Below, in pieces: positions 40,677 to 50,000 of a stretch of 64,000 nucleotides of DNA. Position 1 is the first letter of the stretch. Each line of letters starts with the position of its first letter. Source of the stretch: Actinomadura montaniterrae (GTDB taxonomy: Bacteria > Actinomycetota > Actinomycetes > Streptosporangiales > Streptosporangiaceae); the NCBI RefSeq assembly GCF_008923365.1, contig NZ_WBMR01000006.1:1724-65723 (forward strand). Direction: 5' to 3'. Position numbers and translations under genes: made by a program. Below the pieces are notes generated by a model. The model had not been told where the DNA came from and did not search any database. It saw only the letters and a list, made by a program, of their open reading frames with translations.

Positions 40677-41597
40677 ATGCGTGCCGTCACCTACGACTCC
40701 TATGCCTCCGACAACTCCCGCCTCACCGCCGGCGAGGCGCCCGACCCCAAGCTCGGCCCGAGCGAGGTGCTGGTCGAGGTGCGCGCGGCGGGCGTCAACC
40801 CGGTCGACTGGAAGGTGATGTCCGGCGGGCTCGACGGGATGATGGACACGGTGTTCCCGGTGATCCCCGGCTGGGACGTCGCCGGGGTCGTCCGCGCGGT
40901 CGGGCCGGACACCCCGGAGTTCGCGCCCGGCGACGAGGTCATGGCCTACGCCCGCAAGAGCGTCGTGCACGGCGGGACGTTCGCGGAGCTCGTCACGGTC
41001 CCCGCCGTCCACTGCGCGCGCAAGCCCGCGGCGCTCGACTGGAACCAGGCGGGCGGGCTGCCGCTCGCCGGGATGACCGCGCAGCGCTCGCTCGACCGGC
41101 TCGAGGTCGGCAAGGGCGACGTGCTGCTGGTACACGCGGCGTCCGGGGGAGTGGGGGGCTTCGCGGTGCAGATCGGCGTCGACCGGGGCGCCCGCGTCAT
41201 CGGCACCGCGTCCGAGGCCAACCACGGCTACCTGCGCGAGCTCGGCGCCGAACCGGTCTCCTACGGGGACGGGCTGGTGGAGCGGGTCCGCGACCTCGCG
41301 CCGGACGGCGTCACGGCGGTCGCCGACTTCGTGGGCGGGCAGCTGGACACGACGCTCGCCGTGCTCGCGCCCGGCGGGCGGCATGTCTCCGTCGCCGACA
41401 ACGGCGTGGAGCAGCACGGCGGCCACTGGATCTGGGTCCGCCCGGACGGCGCCAAGCTCGCCGACCTCGCGGCGATGGCCGACCGCGGCGCGCTGCGCGT
41501 TGACGTCGCGAAGACGTTCGCCCTCGACGGCGTCGGCGCCGCGTTCGACGAGAGCCGGAGCGGCCACACGCGCGGGAAGCTCGTCATCACGCCGTGA
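40677..41597 (+). CDS. NADP-dependent quinone oxidoreductase-like MDR protein
   Basis: Zinc-free medium-chain dehydrogenase/reductase, 306 residues. The N-terminal catalytic domain has AAGVNPVDWKVMSGG and FPVIPGWDVAGVV. The nucleotide-binding motif is HAASGGVGGFAVQIGVDRGARVIGTAS, with the AASGGVG signature of the quinone oxidoreductase group. The Cys and His zinc ligands of alcohol dehydrogenases are absent. It would reduce quinones or enones with NADPH. ATG 40677 is preceded by GAGGGGC. Natural substrate unknown. Confidence 0.9.
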   Translation: MRAVTYDSYASDNSRLTAGEAPDPKLGPSEVLVEVRAAGVNPVDWKVMSGGLDGMMDTVFPVIPGWDVAGVVRAVGPDTPEFAPGDEVMAYARKSVVHGGTFAELVTVPAVHCARKPAALDWNQAGGLPLAGMTAQRSLDRLEVGKGDVLLVHAASGGVGGFAVQIGVDRGARVIGTASEANHGYLRELGAEPVSYGDGLVERVRDLAPDGVTAVADFVGGQLDTTLAVLAPGGRHVSVADNGVEQHGGHWIWVRPDGAKLADLAAMADRGALRVDVAKTFALDGVGAAFDESRSGHTRGKLVITP

Positions 41598-41606
41598 CCG
41601 GCACGA

Positions 41607-41638
41607 GGCCGGGCCGCCGCGGAGCGGACGGCCCGGCC
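41607..41638. terminator. Bidirectional stem-loop between oxidoreductase and esterase genes
   Basis: GGCCGGGCCG at 41607-41616 pairs perfectly with CGGCCCGGCC at 41629-41638 around a 12-base loop. It lies between two convergent stop codons (41597 and 41646) and is the only structure there. Confidence 0.75.
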
Positions 41639-41645
41639 CCGCGGT

Positions 41646-42902
41646 TCAGCAGCCGGAATCGGAGATGACGTAGTAGCCCTCGGACGTCTCCTTCAGCGTG
41701 TGCGTCACGAACACGTTGTAGAGGCCCATGTTCTGGTTCGAGCCGTTCGCGTACGTGTAGCCGCCGCTGGTGTGCGCCCGTCCGGCCGTCACCTGCGCGT
41801 AGTTGGTCGCGGTGAAGCACTGGGGCGTCCAGCCGCCCGGATCGCCCGGGTCACCGGGATCGCCGGGGTCGGTGCCGGACGAGCCGTCGAGGCCCCAGAA
41901 CTTCGCCGTGTAGGACGTGGAGCAGATGGCGTCGAGGAAGTACGCGCCCGTGCTGCCGCACTGGTCGGCGCCCGATCCGGGGTCGACGGCGAGGCCGTGG
42001 CCCATTCCCGAAATGGAGTAGACCTCGACGGCGGGTTTCCCGTGCGCGTCGTTGTAGACGCTCTGCGTGGTGCCGCCCGGCAGGCTCTGCGTGCTCGACG
42101 GCGTCTGCGAGATGCCCCAGACGTTCGTCCACTGGTCGCGCAGTTCCGTGGCGTTCACCGGATAGACGGTGTAATCGGCGGTGCCCTGCCAGATGGCGAC
42201 GCGCGGCCACGGGCCGGTGTATCCGGGATGGGAGTTGCGGACCTTGTCGCCCCATTGCGCGGGCGTCAGGTTCTGGTTGTTCATCTGGCAGCCGCTGGCG
42301 GCGGTGAGGCTGGTCGCGCATTGCGCGGGAAGTCCCGAGTCGACCGCGCCGCCGGCGAACACGTCCGGGTAGGCGGCGAGCAGATCCGCCGTCATCCCGC
42401 CGCCCGCGGAAAGGCCGGTGAGGAACACCCGGTGCGGGTCCGAGCCGTGCTGCTGCTCGGCGTAGGACACCATCTGGACGATCGACGAGGCCTCCGTGCC
42501 GCCGCGCGCGTCCTTCGCCGGATCGAACCACTGGAAGCACTTCTGGATGTTGTTGGACGTGCTGGTCTGCGGGAACACGACCGCGAACTTCCACAGGTCG
42601 GCGTACTTGGGCCAGCCGGAATGGCCGTAGTAGTCGTCGGCGCTCTGCGTGCAGCCGTGCAGGGCCACGACGAGCGGGGCGCCGGACGGCAGCCCGGCCG
42701 GCACGTACTCGTACATCTGCAGGTTCCCGGGATTGGACCCGAAACCGGTGACCTGCCGGTAGGTGCCCGTTTCGGCGTGCGCGGGCGCGGCGGTGGCGGC
42801 CGCGCCGGCCGCACCGGACGCGGCGGCGAGGAGGACGAGGGCGGCGGACGACGCGAGCCGTTTCGCGAGGCGCCGCACAATGCGCGGGGATCGTCGATGC
42901 AT
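41646..42902 (-). CDS. Secreted PHB-depolymerase-family esterase
   Basis: Extracellular alpha/beta hydrolase of 418 residues. A signal peptide spans about residues 1-44 (basic start, VLLAAASGAAGAAATAAPAHA). The catalytic domain has the oxyanion segment VVALHGCTQSADDYY, the nucleophile S165 in GLSAGGGM, and the probable His in GMGHGLAVDP. The family includes PHB depolymerases and feruloyl or acetylxylan esterases. After residue 345 comes a linker of repeated Asp-Pro-Gly and then a 55-residue C-terminal domain, bounded by Cys (QCFTATNY ... ISDSGC), likely for substrate binding. GGGAG precedes ATG 42902. Confidence 0.88.
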   Translation of the reverse strand: MHRRSPRIVRRLAKRLASSAALVLLAAASGAAGAAATAAPAHAETGTYRQVTGFGSNPGNLQMYEYVPAGLPSGAPLVVALHGCTQSADDYYGHSGWPKYADLWKFAVVFPQTSTSNNIQKCFQWFDPAKDARGGTEASSIVQMVSYAEQQHGSDPHRVFLTGLSAGGGMTADLLAAYPDVFAGGAVDSGLPAQCATSLTAASGCQMNNQNLTPAQWGDKVRNSHPGYTGPWPRVAIWQGTADYTVYPVNATELRDQWTNVWGISQTPSSTQSLPGGTTQSVYNDAHGKPAVEVYSISGMGHGLAVDPGSGADQCGSTGAYFLDAICSTSYTAKFWGLDGSSGTDPGDPGDPGDPGGWTPQCFTATNYAQVTAGRAHTSGGYTYANGSNQNMGLYNVFVTHTLKETSEGYYVISDSGC

Positions 42903-43071
42903 GAAGGGCTCTCCCGGATCGGTCGAACGGGGGTGGAGATCGGGAAGGAGGGCGCCCATCCGGAAGTCAAACCGATCCGGGTCCTGCGGGAAATGTGCCG
43001 GGCGGCCATGCCTGCCCGTCCCGGTTATGGCTCCGTACCCCATGCGTCACGGGATGTGAGCGGGGAAGACC

Positions 43072-43752
43072 GTGTGTATGCGCCGACGGTCGTGGGGCTG
43101 GTACCTCGTGGCCGTCGCGGTCATGGCCGGTGTCACGGCGGACGTGCTCGCCGACGGCCCGCTCCGGCGTCTCGACTGGACGGTCCACACGTTCTGCGAC
43201 GCGCATGTCCGGGGCGGGTGGATGTCGGCCGTCCATGTGTTCACCCAGCTCGGGCAGCGCGGCGTCATCGCGGGGTACGTCCTCGTCCCTCTGGCGATCC
43301 TCGGGGCGGTCCGCGCGCGCTCGGCGCGTCCCGTGCTGGTGCCGATCGTGGTGGTGGCCCTGCTGTCGCTGCTGCAGGAGGGCGTGAAGTCGGTGATCCC
43401 GCGGACGTATCCGCTCAGCGACGTCGACGTGCTGTGGAAGCACGGCGACGCCTACCCGTCCGGGCACACGCTGAACGGGTTCCTGCTCGTCTGGGTCGGG
43501 ATCGAGCTGCTGGTCGTCGTCGTCCCGGCCCTCGACCGGTGGCTGACGGCGCGCGGCAGGCGCGACTTCGCGCTGGTCACCGGGTTCCTGACCGGGGCGG
43601 CGCTGACCGCGGCGGACGAGCACTGGCTGACCGACGTGCTGTTCAGCCTGGCGCTCGGCCCGGTGCTGCTGGCCGGGCTGGTGGCGGCGGAGCCCTTCAC
43701 CCGGCGGCTGTGGGCGGGGGAGCCGGTGCGGGGCCGCTACCCGCGGATATAG
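43072..43752 (+). CDS. PAP2-family membrane phosphatase
   Basis: Integral membrane lipid phosphatase of 226 residues with five to six helices. Active-site motifs are present: C1-like KSVIPRTYP, C2 YPSGHT near residue 124 and C3-like ADEHWLTDV near residue 182, where the second His usually precedes Asp. Likely substrates are undecaprenyl- or phosphatidyl-phosphates. GTG 43072 follows GGGGAAGAC; ATG 43078 is an alternative two codons on. The 3' end overlaps the convergent TetR gene by 16 bases. Confidence 0.87.
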   Translation: MCMRRRSWGWYLVAVAVMAGVTADVLADGPLRRLDWTVHTFCDAHVRGGWMSAVHVFTQLGQRGVIAGYVLVPLAILGAVRARSARPVLVPIVVVALLSLLQEGVKSVIPRTYPLSDVDVLWKHGDAYPSGHTLNGFLLVWVGIELLVVVVPALDRWLTARGRRDFALVTGFLTGAALTAADEHWLTDVLFSLALGPVLLAGLVAAEPFTRRLWAGEPVRGRYPRI

Positions 43753-44354
43753 CGGATCACCAGCTCCGCGAGCTCGTCGATCATCCGCTCGCGGGGGATC
43801 GGCGGCCGGTCGAGCACGTACCGGATCGACAGCGTGCCGACGGTCTCGGCGAGGATCCACAGGGCCGCGTCCACGTCCAGGTCGTCGCGGAACGCGTCCC
43901 GGTTGACCAGCAGGTACACCCGGACGAGGTCGGTCAGCCGGCGCTGCAGCGCGGCGAGCTTGTCGAACGGGCCGAGCCGCGGGATCTGCTCGACGATGAC
44001 GCGCAGCAGGTCGGCGTGCTCCTCGAACAGCCGCATCTGCACGTCGAGCAGCGCGCGGCCGGCCTCCTGCCACGAGTCGTTCATGGTCGACTCGATCTGC
44101 GCGCCGAGCCGGTCGGCGAGGTGGTCGGCGAACCGGTCGATGACGGTGATGACGATGGCGTCCTTGTTCGGGAAGTACTGGTAGAGCGAGCCGTTGCTGA
44201 TCCCGGCGGCGCGGGCGATGCGGTTGGTGGACGCGCCGTCGTACCCGCGCTCGGACAGAACGCGAGTGGCGGCGTCCAGGATCCGTTCCACGGTGTGCCG
44301 CGACCGGTCCTGGCGCGGCGTCCTGCGCGGTGAAAGGGCAGGTGGGCGGGGCAT
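43737..44354 (-). CDS. TetR-family regulator beside the MpaB-type gene
   Basis: Protein of 205 residues. The helix-turn-helix at about residues 20-66 contains ILDAATRVLSERGYDGASTNRIARAAGISNGSLYQYFPNKDAI (given in adjoining parts). The C-terminal domain resembles the TetR_C group with LLRVIVEQIPRLGPFDKLAALQRR. GGGGAGG precedes ATG 44354. It is divergent from the DUF2236 gene, 84 bases away, with a palindrome between them, so it probably represses both. Confidence 0.9.
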   Translation of the reverse strand: MPRPPALSPRRTPRQDRSRHTVERILDAATRVLSERGYDGASTNRIARAAGISNGSLYQYFPNKDAIVITVIDRFADHLADRLGAQIESTMNDSWQEAGRALLDVQMRLFEEHADLLRVIVEQIPRLGPFDKLAALQRRLTDLVRVYLLVNRDAFRDDLDVDAALWILAETVGTLSIRYVLDRPPIPRERMIDELAELVIRYIRG

Positions 44355-44381
44355 CGGCGGGGCCTCCCCGGACGCGACTTG

Positions 44382-44395
44382 TAAGCGACTACTTA
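44382..44395. promoter_or_regulatory. Palindrome in the TetR / MpaB promoter gap
   Basis: TAAG-CGACTA-CTTA is a symmetric element 28 bases before the TetR start and 44 before the divergent start. GCGACT also occurs as a direct repeat just upstream (44374 and 44385). A small operator for the adjacent TetR protein is likely, but the arms are short. Confidence 0.45.
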
Positions 44396-44438
44396 TTCGC
44401 GTTTCACTGTAGCCGAGACGCCATCGGGAGGCGAGACC

Positions 44439-45344
44439 ATGACAGTGACCGAGAACGCGCCCGCCGCACGGGCCGTCGCGCGCCCCGAGCCCGTCCCGTT
44501 CGAGCCCGGCTCGATCCTGTGGGACACCATGGGGCTCTACACGTCGGCGATCGCCGGCAACAGCGTGTTCATCCTGCAGACCATGCATCCGGCGATCGGC
44601 ACCGTCGTCGACCGGCTGTCCAGTTTCCGCCGCGACCCGCTCGGCCGCGCCGCGCGCAGCTTCGCGTCCGTGCAGACCTGGGTGTACGGCGGGACGACCG
44701 CGATCGAGGAGGGCAAGCGGCTCCGCCAGATGCACAAGCCGCTCAGCGCGGTGGACGAGGACGGCCGCAGCCACCACGCGCTGTCGGCGGAGCCGTGGGC
44801 GTGGGTACACCTCACCGGCTTCTACGCGGCCGTCACCGCGTCGAAGTACTTCGCTCCCGAGCCGATGGACGCGGACGAGCAGCAGCAGGTGTTCGACGAG
44901 TTCATGAACCTCGGCCGCATCCTGCAGGTGCCCGAGCGGATGATGCCCAAGACCATCGACGAGTACTGGGCGTACTTCGACGACATGGTGGAGAACACCC
45001 TCGTCCCGCACAAGGTCGCCCTGGAGGTCCTCGACCGGATGGACAAGCTCCCGCCCGGTGTGCCGGCCGCGCTGCGTCCGGTCGCCGCGCCCGTGATCGG
45101 GCTGACCGGGAGGCTCGGGCGGTTCATCTCCACCGGCACCCTGCCTCCGGCGGCCCGCGAGAAGCTCGGCCTGTCCTGGAGCAAGGCCGACGAGCGGCGG
45201 CTGCGCGCCGTCGGGCAGGTCATCGGACGCAGCACGCCGCTGCTGCCGGAACGCGTCCGCTACATGCCGATCGCCTACCGCGCCCGCCAGGCCGCCCGCG
45301 CTCAGGAGAAGCTCCGCCAGGTCCTCGACACCCGTCCCCTCTGA
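44439..45344 (+). CDS. Oxygenase-MpaB-type (DUF2236) protein
   Basis: Protein of 301 residues of the DUF2236 family, which includes latex-clearing protein and the MpaB oxygenase. The conserved haem-region motifs are ILQTMHPAIGTVVDRLSSFRRDPLGR near residue 48 and GKRLRQMHKPLSAVDEDG near residue 90 (R-x-x-H), followed by HALSAEPWAWVHLTGFYAA. These fit a b-type haem enzyme with a conserved His. No signal peptide, so unlike Lcp it is probably intracellular or membrane-associated. The natural substrate is unknown; control by the divergent TetR suggests response to a hydrophobic compound. Confidence 0.88.
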   Translation: MTVTENAPAARAVARPEPVPFEPGSILWDTMGLYTSAIAGNSVFILQTMHPAIGTVVDRLSSFRRDPLGRAARSFASVQTWVYGGTTAIEEGKRLRQMHKPLSAVDEDGRSHHALSAEPWAWVHLTGFYAAVTASKYFAPEPMDADEQQQVFDEFMNLGRILQVPERMMPKTIDEYWAYFDDMVENTLVPHKVALEVLDRMDKLPPGVPAALRPVAAPVIGLTGRLGRFISTGTLPPAAREKLGLSWSKADERRLRAVGQVIGRSTPLLPERVRYMPIAYRARQAARAQEKLRQVLDTRPL

Positions 45345-45352
45345 CGGCGCGT

Positions 45353-47797
45353 TCACTCGGTGCGGAGGGCGGTGGCGGTGCGGGCCTTCGCGGCCCAGCC
45401 GGCCGGCAGCAGTGCGCCGAGCACCGCGATCACGATGCCGCCGAGCGCGAGCGGGACGACCAGCGGCACGCGGTAGACCCCGACCATGTGCGCGGTCAGC
45501 CGGGTGCCCGCCGCGTCCCCCATCAGCGGCAGCACCAGGTGGTGCAGGGCGACGCCCGCCGGCAGGCCCGCGAGCCCGCCGGCCGCGCCGAGGCCCGCGA
45601 CGGACGCGAGCACCATCGCGACGGTCTGCCGCGGCGACATCCCGATCGCCTTGCAGACGCCCAGGTCGTGGACGCGCTCCCGGGTGTCCAGGACGACGGC
45701 ATTGAGCACGCCGAGGCCCGCGACGGTGACCAGCATCAGCGTGAGCAGCCCCGCCAGCGAGTCCAGCACGACGATCGTGCTGCTGACGTCGTCGGCGGCG
45801 GCCGTCGCCTGCGCGCCGAGCGGTTTGAGCGCGCTGTTCAGCCCGCTGAGGTAGGACGCCGTCGAGACCCCCGGCTTGAGCCGGACGAGATACTCGTCGG
45901 CCGCGCCCCGCTTCTCGATTCCGGCGAACGAGGTGGCGGCAGCGTGTACGTGCATCCCGTCGTTCTCGAGGTCGAACGCCTCGCCCACGATCCGCAGCCG
46001 GACCGCGGCGCCCTGGTCCTGCACGGTGATGGTGTCCCCGATGCGGTGGCCGGTCGCGTCGAGGAAGTGCGTCGGCACCACGGCCTGGCCGGGGCCGGTG
46101 ATCCAGTGCCCCGCGATGATCTCGTAGGCGCCCGCCCGCAGATCGTGCTGGTAGAGCTGCAGGTCGACCCCGCCCACGACGCCCGTCACGGTCACCCGCG
46201 CCCTGCGCACGCCGTAGTAGGACGCCGTGCCGGGCTGGGCGGCGATGGCGGCCTCCACCTTCGCGCCGTCCACCGGAGACGGGCCCGGCCCTTGCCCCGG
46301 CCCCTGCGCGGGCGCCTGCCCCGGCCCCTGCGCCGGTCCCTGTCCCTGCGCCGGTCCCTGTCCCTGTGGGGGCGCCTGCTCCTGTCCCTGCGGAGCGGGG
46401 CCTCCGCCCATCACGCTGACGGCGGCGTTCGCGGCGGGGTCGCGGGCGGCGCCGATCGTGTTCAGCGACGCCGCGAGGCCGATCGCGAACGTCGCGGCGG
46501 CGGTCCCGAACAGCACGGCCGCGAGCATCGACGCCGACCGGACGGGACGCGCGAACGGGGTCGCGAGCCCCAGCGTCACCGCGCGCGGCAGCGGCAGCCG
46601 CCCGGCGAACCGCTGCGCCCACCGGCCGCGTCCCGTGCCCGGCGCGCGGCCGACCGCGATCGCCTCGACGGTCCGCAGCCGTCCCGCCCGCAGCGCCGGG
46701 ACGAGCGCGGCGACCGCCACGACCAGCAGCGCGCCCGCGGCGACGGCGGCGTCCACCCACCAGGCGACCGAGAGGCCGGTCGTCCCGTACACCTGCTGCA
46801 CGTCGCCGAGCAGCGGGTACGCGATCAGGTTCCCGAGCACCACGCCCAGCGCGGTGCCCGCCGCGGCCGGGACGAGCGCCTGCGCGACATAGGCGCGGAC
46901 GACCTCGGCGGGCGTGCAGCCGATGGCCTTCAGGATCCCGATCCGGCGCAGGTTCGCCCCGACCATGCCGCCGACGACGCCGGCGACGACGATGACCGAC
47001 ATCCCCAGGCCGAGCGCGCCGAACGCCATCAGGAAGGGCACGAACGTGGCCGCCTCGCGGTCGGCGACGTACTTGGCGTCCAGGTACGACCGGGTGCCGG
47101 CCAGCGCGCCCTTCGGCAGGGCCGCCGCGACCTTCGCGCGGTCGGCGGCCAGCCGCGACTTCGTCGGCGACCCCGAGAACCGGTACAGCATCTGGTCCGT
47201 CCCGGGCGCCTTCGCCGAACGGAGCGCGGCCACCCCGGCCGGCGTCATCCACGCGTCGGCGGAGCCGGTGACCGAGCGGGCCCGGCCGACGACCGTCAGG
47301 GTCCCTCCGCCCGGCAGGGTCAGCGCCGACCCGGTCTCCGCCACGTCCGGCGGGAGATCGGCCGGCAGCATGATCTCGTTCCCGGCGGACGGCCACCGTC
47401 CCGCCGTGACCTCCAGCCGGTCCACGGGACCGCCGGGGGAGGAGCGCCCCGCGACCGTCAGCTCGGGCAGCGGGCCGCCGCGCTGCGCGGTCGGCGAGAG
47501 GACCGTGACCGGGAACGGCCCGGCGCTCGCCGCGACGCCCGGCAGGTGCGCGGTCGCCGCGGCCTGCGCCGCCGTCGCCTTCCCCGCGTCGATCTGCGCG
47601 GTCAGGTGCGCGCCGTGTGCGCGCGCGAAGGCGTGGTCGAACGGCGCCGACGACGCGACGACCAGCGACCCCGCGACGACCGCCGACGCCACCGCCATCA
47701 GCGTGGCGAGCGCGACCACCAGCGTCTGGACGCGCCGCCGCCCCACCCCCGACCGGACCACCCGGCCCAGCACCGACCCGGCGAACCGCGCGCTCAT
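45353..47797 (-). CDS. ABC transporter permease with two FtsX domains
   Basis: Membrane subunit of a MacB/LolE-type exporter, 814 residues. Hydrophobic segments lie near the N-terminus (VVALATLMAVASAVVAGSLVVA), in a first FtsX block at about residues 250-360, and a second at about 690-800, with large extracytoplasmic domains between. It overlaps the ATPase stop by four bases (ATGA). An unusual Pro-Gln-Gly repeat at about residues 465-508 lies in the second external domain. The exporter probably handles lipids, peptides or a cell-envelope component; a two-component system next to it may control it. Confidence 0.9.
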   Translation of the reverse strand: MSARFAGSVLGRVVRSGVGRRRVQTLVVALATLMAVASAVVAGSLVVASSAPFDHAFARAHGAHLTAQIDAGKATAAQAAATAHLPGVAASAGPFPVTVLSPTAQRGGPLPELTVAGRSSPGGPVDRLEVTAGRWPSAGNEIMLPADLPPDVAETGSALTLPGGGTLTVVGRARSVTGSADAWMTPAGVAALRSAKAPGTDQMLYRFSGSPTKSRLAADRAKVAAALPKGALAGTRSYLDAKYVADREAATFVPFLMAFGALGLGMSVIVVAGVVGGMVGANLRRIGILKAIGCTPAEVVRAYVAQALVPAAAGTALGVVLGNLIAYPLLGDVQQVYGTTGLSVAWWVDAAVAAGALLVVAVAALVPALRAGRLRTVEAIAVGRAPGTGRGRWAQRFAGRLPLPRAVTLGLATPFARPVRSASMLAAVLFGTAAATFAIGLAASLNTIGAARDPAANAAVSVMGGGPAPQGQEQAPPQGQGPAQGQGPAQGPGQAPAQGPGQGPGPSPVDGAKVEAAIAAQPGTASYYGVRRARVTVTGVVGGVDLQLYQHDLRAGAYEIIAGHWITGPGQAVVPTHFLDATGHRIGDTITVQDQGAAVRLRIVGEAFDLENDGMHVHAAATSFAGIEKRGAADEYLVRLKPGVSTASYLSGLNSALKPLGAQATAAADDVSSTIVVLDSLAGLLTLMLVTVAGLGVLNAVVLDTRERVHDLGVCKAIGMSPRQTVAMVLASVAGLGAAGGLAGLPAGVALHHLVLPLMGDAAGTRLTAHMVGVYRVPLVVPLALGGIVIAVLGALLPAGWAAKARTATALRTE
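46273..46405 (-). repeat. Repeat coding a Pro-Gln-Gly-rich loop
   Basis: Tandem short units with the pattern GGx CAG GG(x) CC(x) (minus strand) encode QGQGPAQGQGPAQGPG-like sequence inside the FtsX permease. The units differ mainly at third positions. It has the look of a slippage-prone, length-variable linker. Confidence 0.75.
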
Positions 47798-48486
47798 CGG
47801 GCCGCCCCCGCCCGCTCGTCGGCCGCGATCGTCCCGTCGACCAGCGTGACCGTCCGGGTCGCGAGCGACCGCGCCAGCGCCATGTCATGGGTGACCAGCA
47901 CGATCGTCTGCCCGCCCCGGTGCACCTCGGCGAGCAGCTCGCGCACCTCGTGGCCGGACGCGGTGTCCAGCGCGCCCGTCGGCTCGTCCGCGAGCAGCAG
48001 CGCCGGACGGTTCACCAGCGCGCGCGCCACCGCGACGCGCTGCCGTTCCCCGCCCGACAGCCGTCCCGGATAGGCGCCCGCGTGCCGGTGGACGCCGAGG
48101 ATCTCCAGCAGCTCGGCGGCGCGGTCCGCGGCCTTCCGGCGCGGCGTCCCCGCGAGCTGCGCGGGCAGCCGGACGTTGTCGGCGACGGTGAGGTCGTCGA
48201 GCAGGTTGAAGAACTGGAACACGAACCCGATCCGCTCGCGCCGGAAGCGGGCGAGGGCCGCCTCGCCGAGCCGGTCGACGCGCCGCCCGTCCACCGTCAC
48301 CGTCCCCGCGGTCGGCCGGTCCAGCCCGGCGACCAGGTTCAGCAGCGTGGACTTCCCGCTGCCCGACGGCCCGACGACGGCGAGCGCCTCGCCCTCCGCC
48401 ACGTCCAGCGACACCGGCCCGAGCGCCGGCGCGCCCGCGCCGCCGTAGGCCTTCGCCGCGGCGTCCAGCTCGATCACATGTCCCAT
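47794..48486 (-). CDS. ABC transporter ATPase (LolD/MacB type)
   Basis: ATPase of 230 residues for the adjoining FtsX permease. Walker A is GPSGSGKST near residue 40, the Q-loop is FVFQFFNLLDDLTVADNVRLP, the signature LSGGERQRVAVARAL, Walker B LLLADEPTGALD, and the switch His is in LVTHD. The DEPTGALD form is typical of the LolD/MacB group. It is first in the two-gene unit. Divergent from the histidine kinase gene, which suggests control by that two-component system. Confidence 0.94.
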   Translation of the reverse strand: MGHVIELDAAAKAYGGAGAPALGPVSLDVAEGEALAVVGPSGSGKSTLLNLVAGLDRPTAGTVTVDGRRVDRLGEAALARFRRERIGFVFQFFNLLDDLTVADNVRLPAQLAGTPRRKAADRAAELLEILGVHRHAGAYPGRLSGGERQRVAVARALVNRPALLLADEPTGALDTASGHEVRELLAEVHRGGQTIVLVTHDMALARSLATRTVTLVDGTIAADERAGAAR

Positions 48487-48710
48487 GAGGCTCCCGCCCT
48501 CCGCGTGCGGGCGGCGTGCGGGCCGCCCGGTGTCAGCGGACGTGAAGCTATGCGCGGCGGGGCGTCCGGGTCGTCCGCCGCCGCGCCGACATTCCGTACA
48601 CCGCGCGGCCGACCCCGCCGGGCGTCATCCTCGCGATGTACGCCGCGCGGCCGACCGCCCCGCCCGCGAAGCCGATACCGGGTCCGGGCGGCGGGGGACA
48701 GAATGGGGAA

Positions 48711-50000
48711 ATGCACGTGGAAACGGCGCGCGAGGGGCGCGGGCGGCTGCGCGGCCTGCTCCGGCCGGAGCCGGCGGGGGAGCCGCCGTCGCGCCGCGCC
48801 CTCGCCGCGGACGCGCTGTTCGCCCTCGCCGTGACCGCCGTGGCGCTGCTCGTGGCGGCGCAGACGGGGAACGGGGACCAGCCCGACAGGGTGGACTTCG
48901 GCGGGCCGCTCGCGCCCGACGCCCCCGTCCCGCCCGGGTTCGGCGAGCACCCCGACCCCGTCCACCCGTCCTGGACCCTGACCGTGCTGACGACCCTGCC
49001 GCTGGCGTTCCGGCGCCGGTACCCGCTCGCCGCGTTCTGGGCGGTGCTGACGGCGGCGTGGGCGCTGCGCCACGGCATGACCTGGGTGACGGTGCTGGCC
49101 TGCCTGATCGCCGGGTTCGGCGCGATCGCCTACAGCCGCTACCGCGTGCAGGCCGTCGCGAGCCTCGGCGTCGCGGCCGTCCTCGCCGGCCTCGCCTACC
49201 GGGGCACCGCCGCCTCCCTGCCGGACTGGTCGGCGCCGTTCTTCGTGCTGCTCGCCGCCGGCGTCCTCGCGATGGCGGTGCGGTTCTGGCGGGGCCGGCT
49301 CGCCCAGATCGAGCGGGCGCAGCAGGAGGCGACGCGCCGCGCGGTCGAGGTGGAGCGCGCCCGGATCGCGGCGGAGCTGCACGACGTCGTGACCCACAAC
49401 GTGAGCGTCATGGTGATCCAGACGGGCGCCGCCCGCAAGGTGGTGGACGCCGACCCCGAGCTGTCGAAGAAGGCGATGCTGGACGTCGAGGCGAGCGGCC
49501 GCGCCGCGATGGCGGAGCTGCGGCACGTCATGGGCCTGCTGGCGCCGTCCGGCGAGGGCGACGGGGACGGGGGCGGGGAGGCGGGCGGCGGCGTGCCCGT
49601 GCCGCAGCCGGGCCTGGACCGGCTCGCCCCGCTCATCGACCGGGTCCGCGCCACCGGCCTGCGCGTCACCGCCGACATCGACCCGCCGCCGGGGACGCTG
49701 CCGCCGGGCGTCGACCTCACCGCGTACCGGGTGGTGCAGGAGGCGCTGACCAACGCGATGAAGCACGCGTCGGGCGCGTCCGCCGCGGTGGCGGTCCGCT
49801 GCGACGGCGACGACCTGCGGATCGAGGTCACCGACACGGGCGGCGCGCCCGGCGCCGGGACGGGCGCGCGGATGGGCGACGGCCGCGGCCTGATCAACCT
49901 GCGCGAGCGGCTCGCGGTCTACGGCGGGACGCTGGAGTCCGGCCGCACCCTCGCCGGCGGGTTCCGCGTCGCCGCCACGATCCCCTGGCGGACGCCGTGA
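48711..50000 (+). CDS. Sensor histidine kinase (NarL-type, HisKA_3)
   Basis: Membrane sensor kinase of 429 residues. Five hydrophobic segments occupy about residues 30-190, with a short Pro/Asp-rich external loop at 55-88. The dimerisation box ARIAAELHDVVTHNVSVM carries the phosphorylated H224. The ATPase domain has VVQEALTNAMKHA (N-box) and GDGRGLINLRERL (G-box). A Gly/Asp-rich linker lies near residue 285. It pairs with the following response regulator (GTGA overlap) and is divergent from the FtsX exporter. Confidence 0.92.
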   Translation: MHVETAREGRGRLRGLLRPEPAGEPPSRRALAADALFALAVTAVALLVAAQTGNGDQPDRVDFGGPLAPDAPVPPGFGEHPDPVHPSWTLTVLTTLPLAFRRRYPLAAFWAVLTAAWALRHGMTWVTVLACLIAGFGAIAYSRYRVQAVASLGVAAVLAGLAYRGTAASLPDWSAPFFVLLAAGVLAMAVRFWRGRLAQIERAQQEATRRAVEVERARIAAELHDVVTHNVSVMVIQTGAARKVVDADPELSKKAMLDVEASGRAAMAELRHVMGLLAPSGEGDGDGGGEAGGGVPVPQPGLDRLAPLIDRVRATGLRVTADIDPPPGTLPPGVDLTAYRVVQEALTNAMKHASGASAAVAVRCDGDDLRIEVTDTGGAPGAGTGARMGDGRGLINLRERLAVYGGTLESGRTLAGGFRVAATIPWRTP

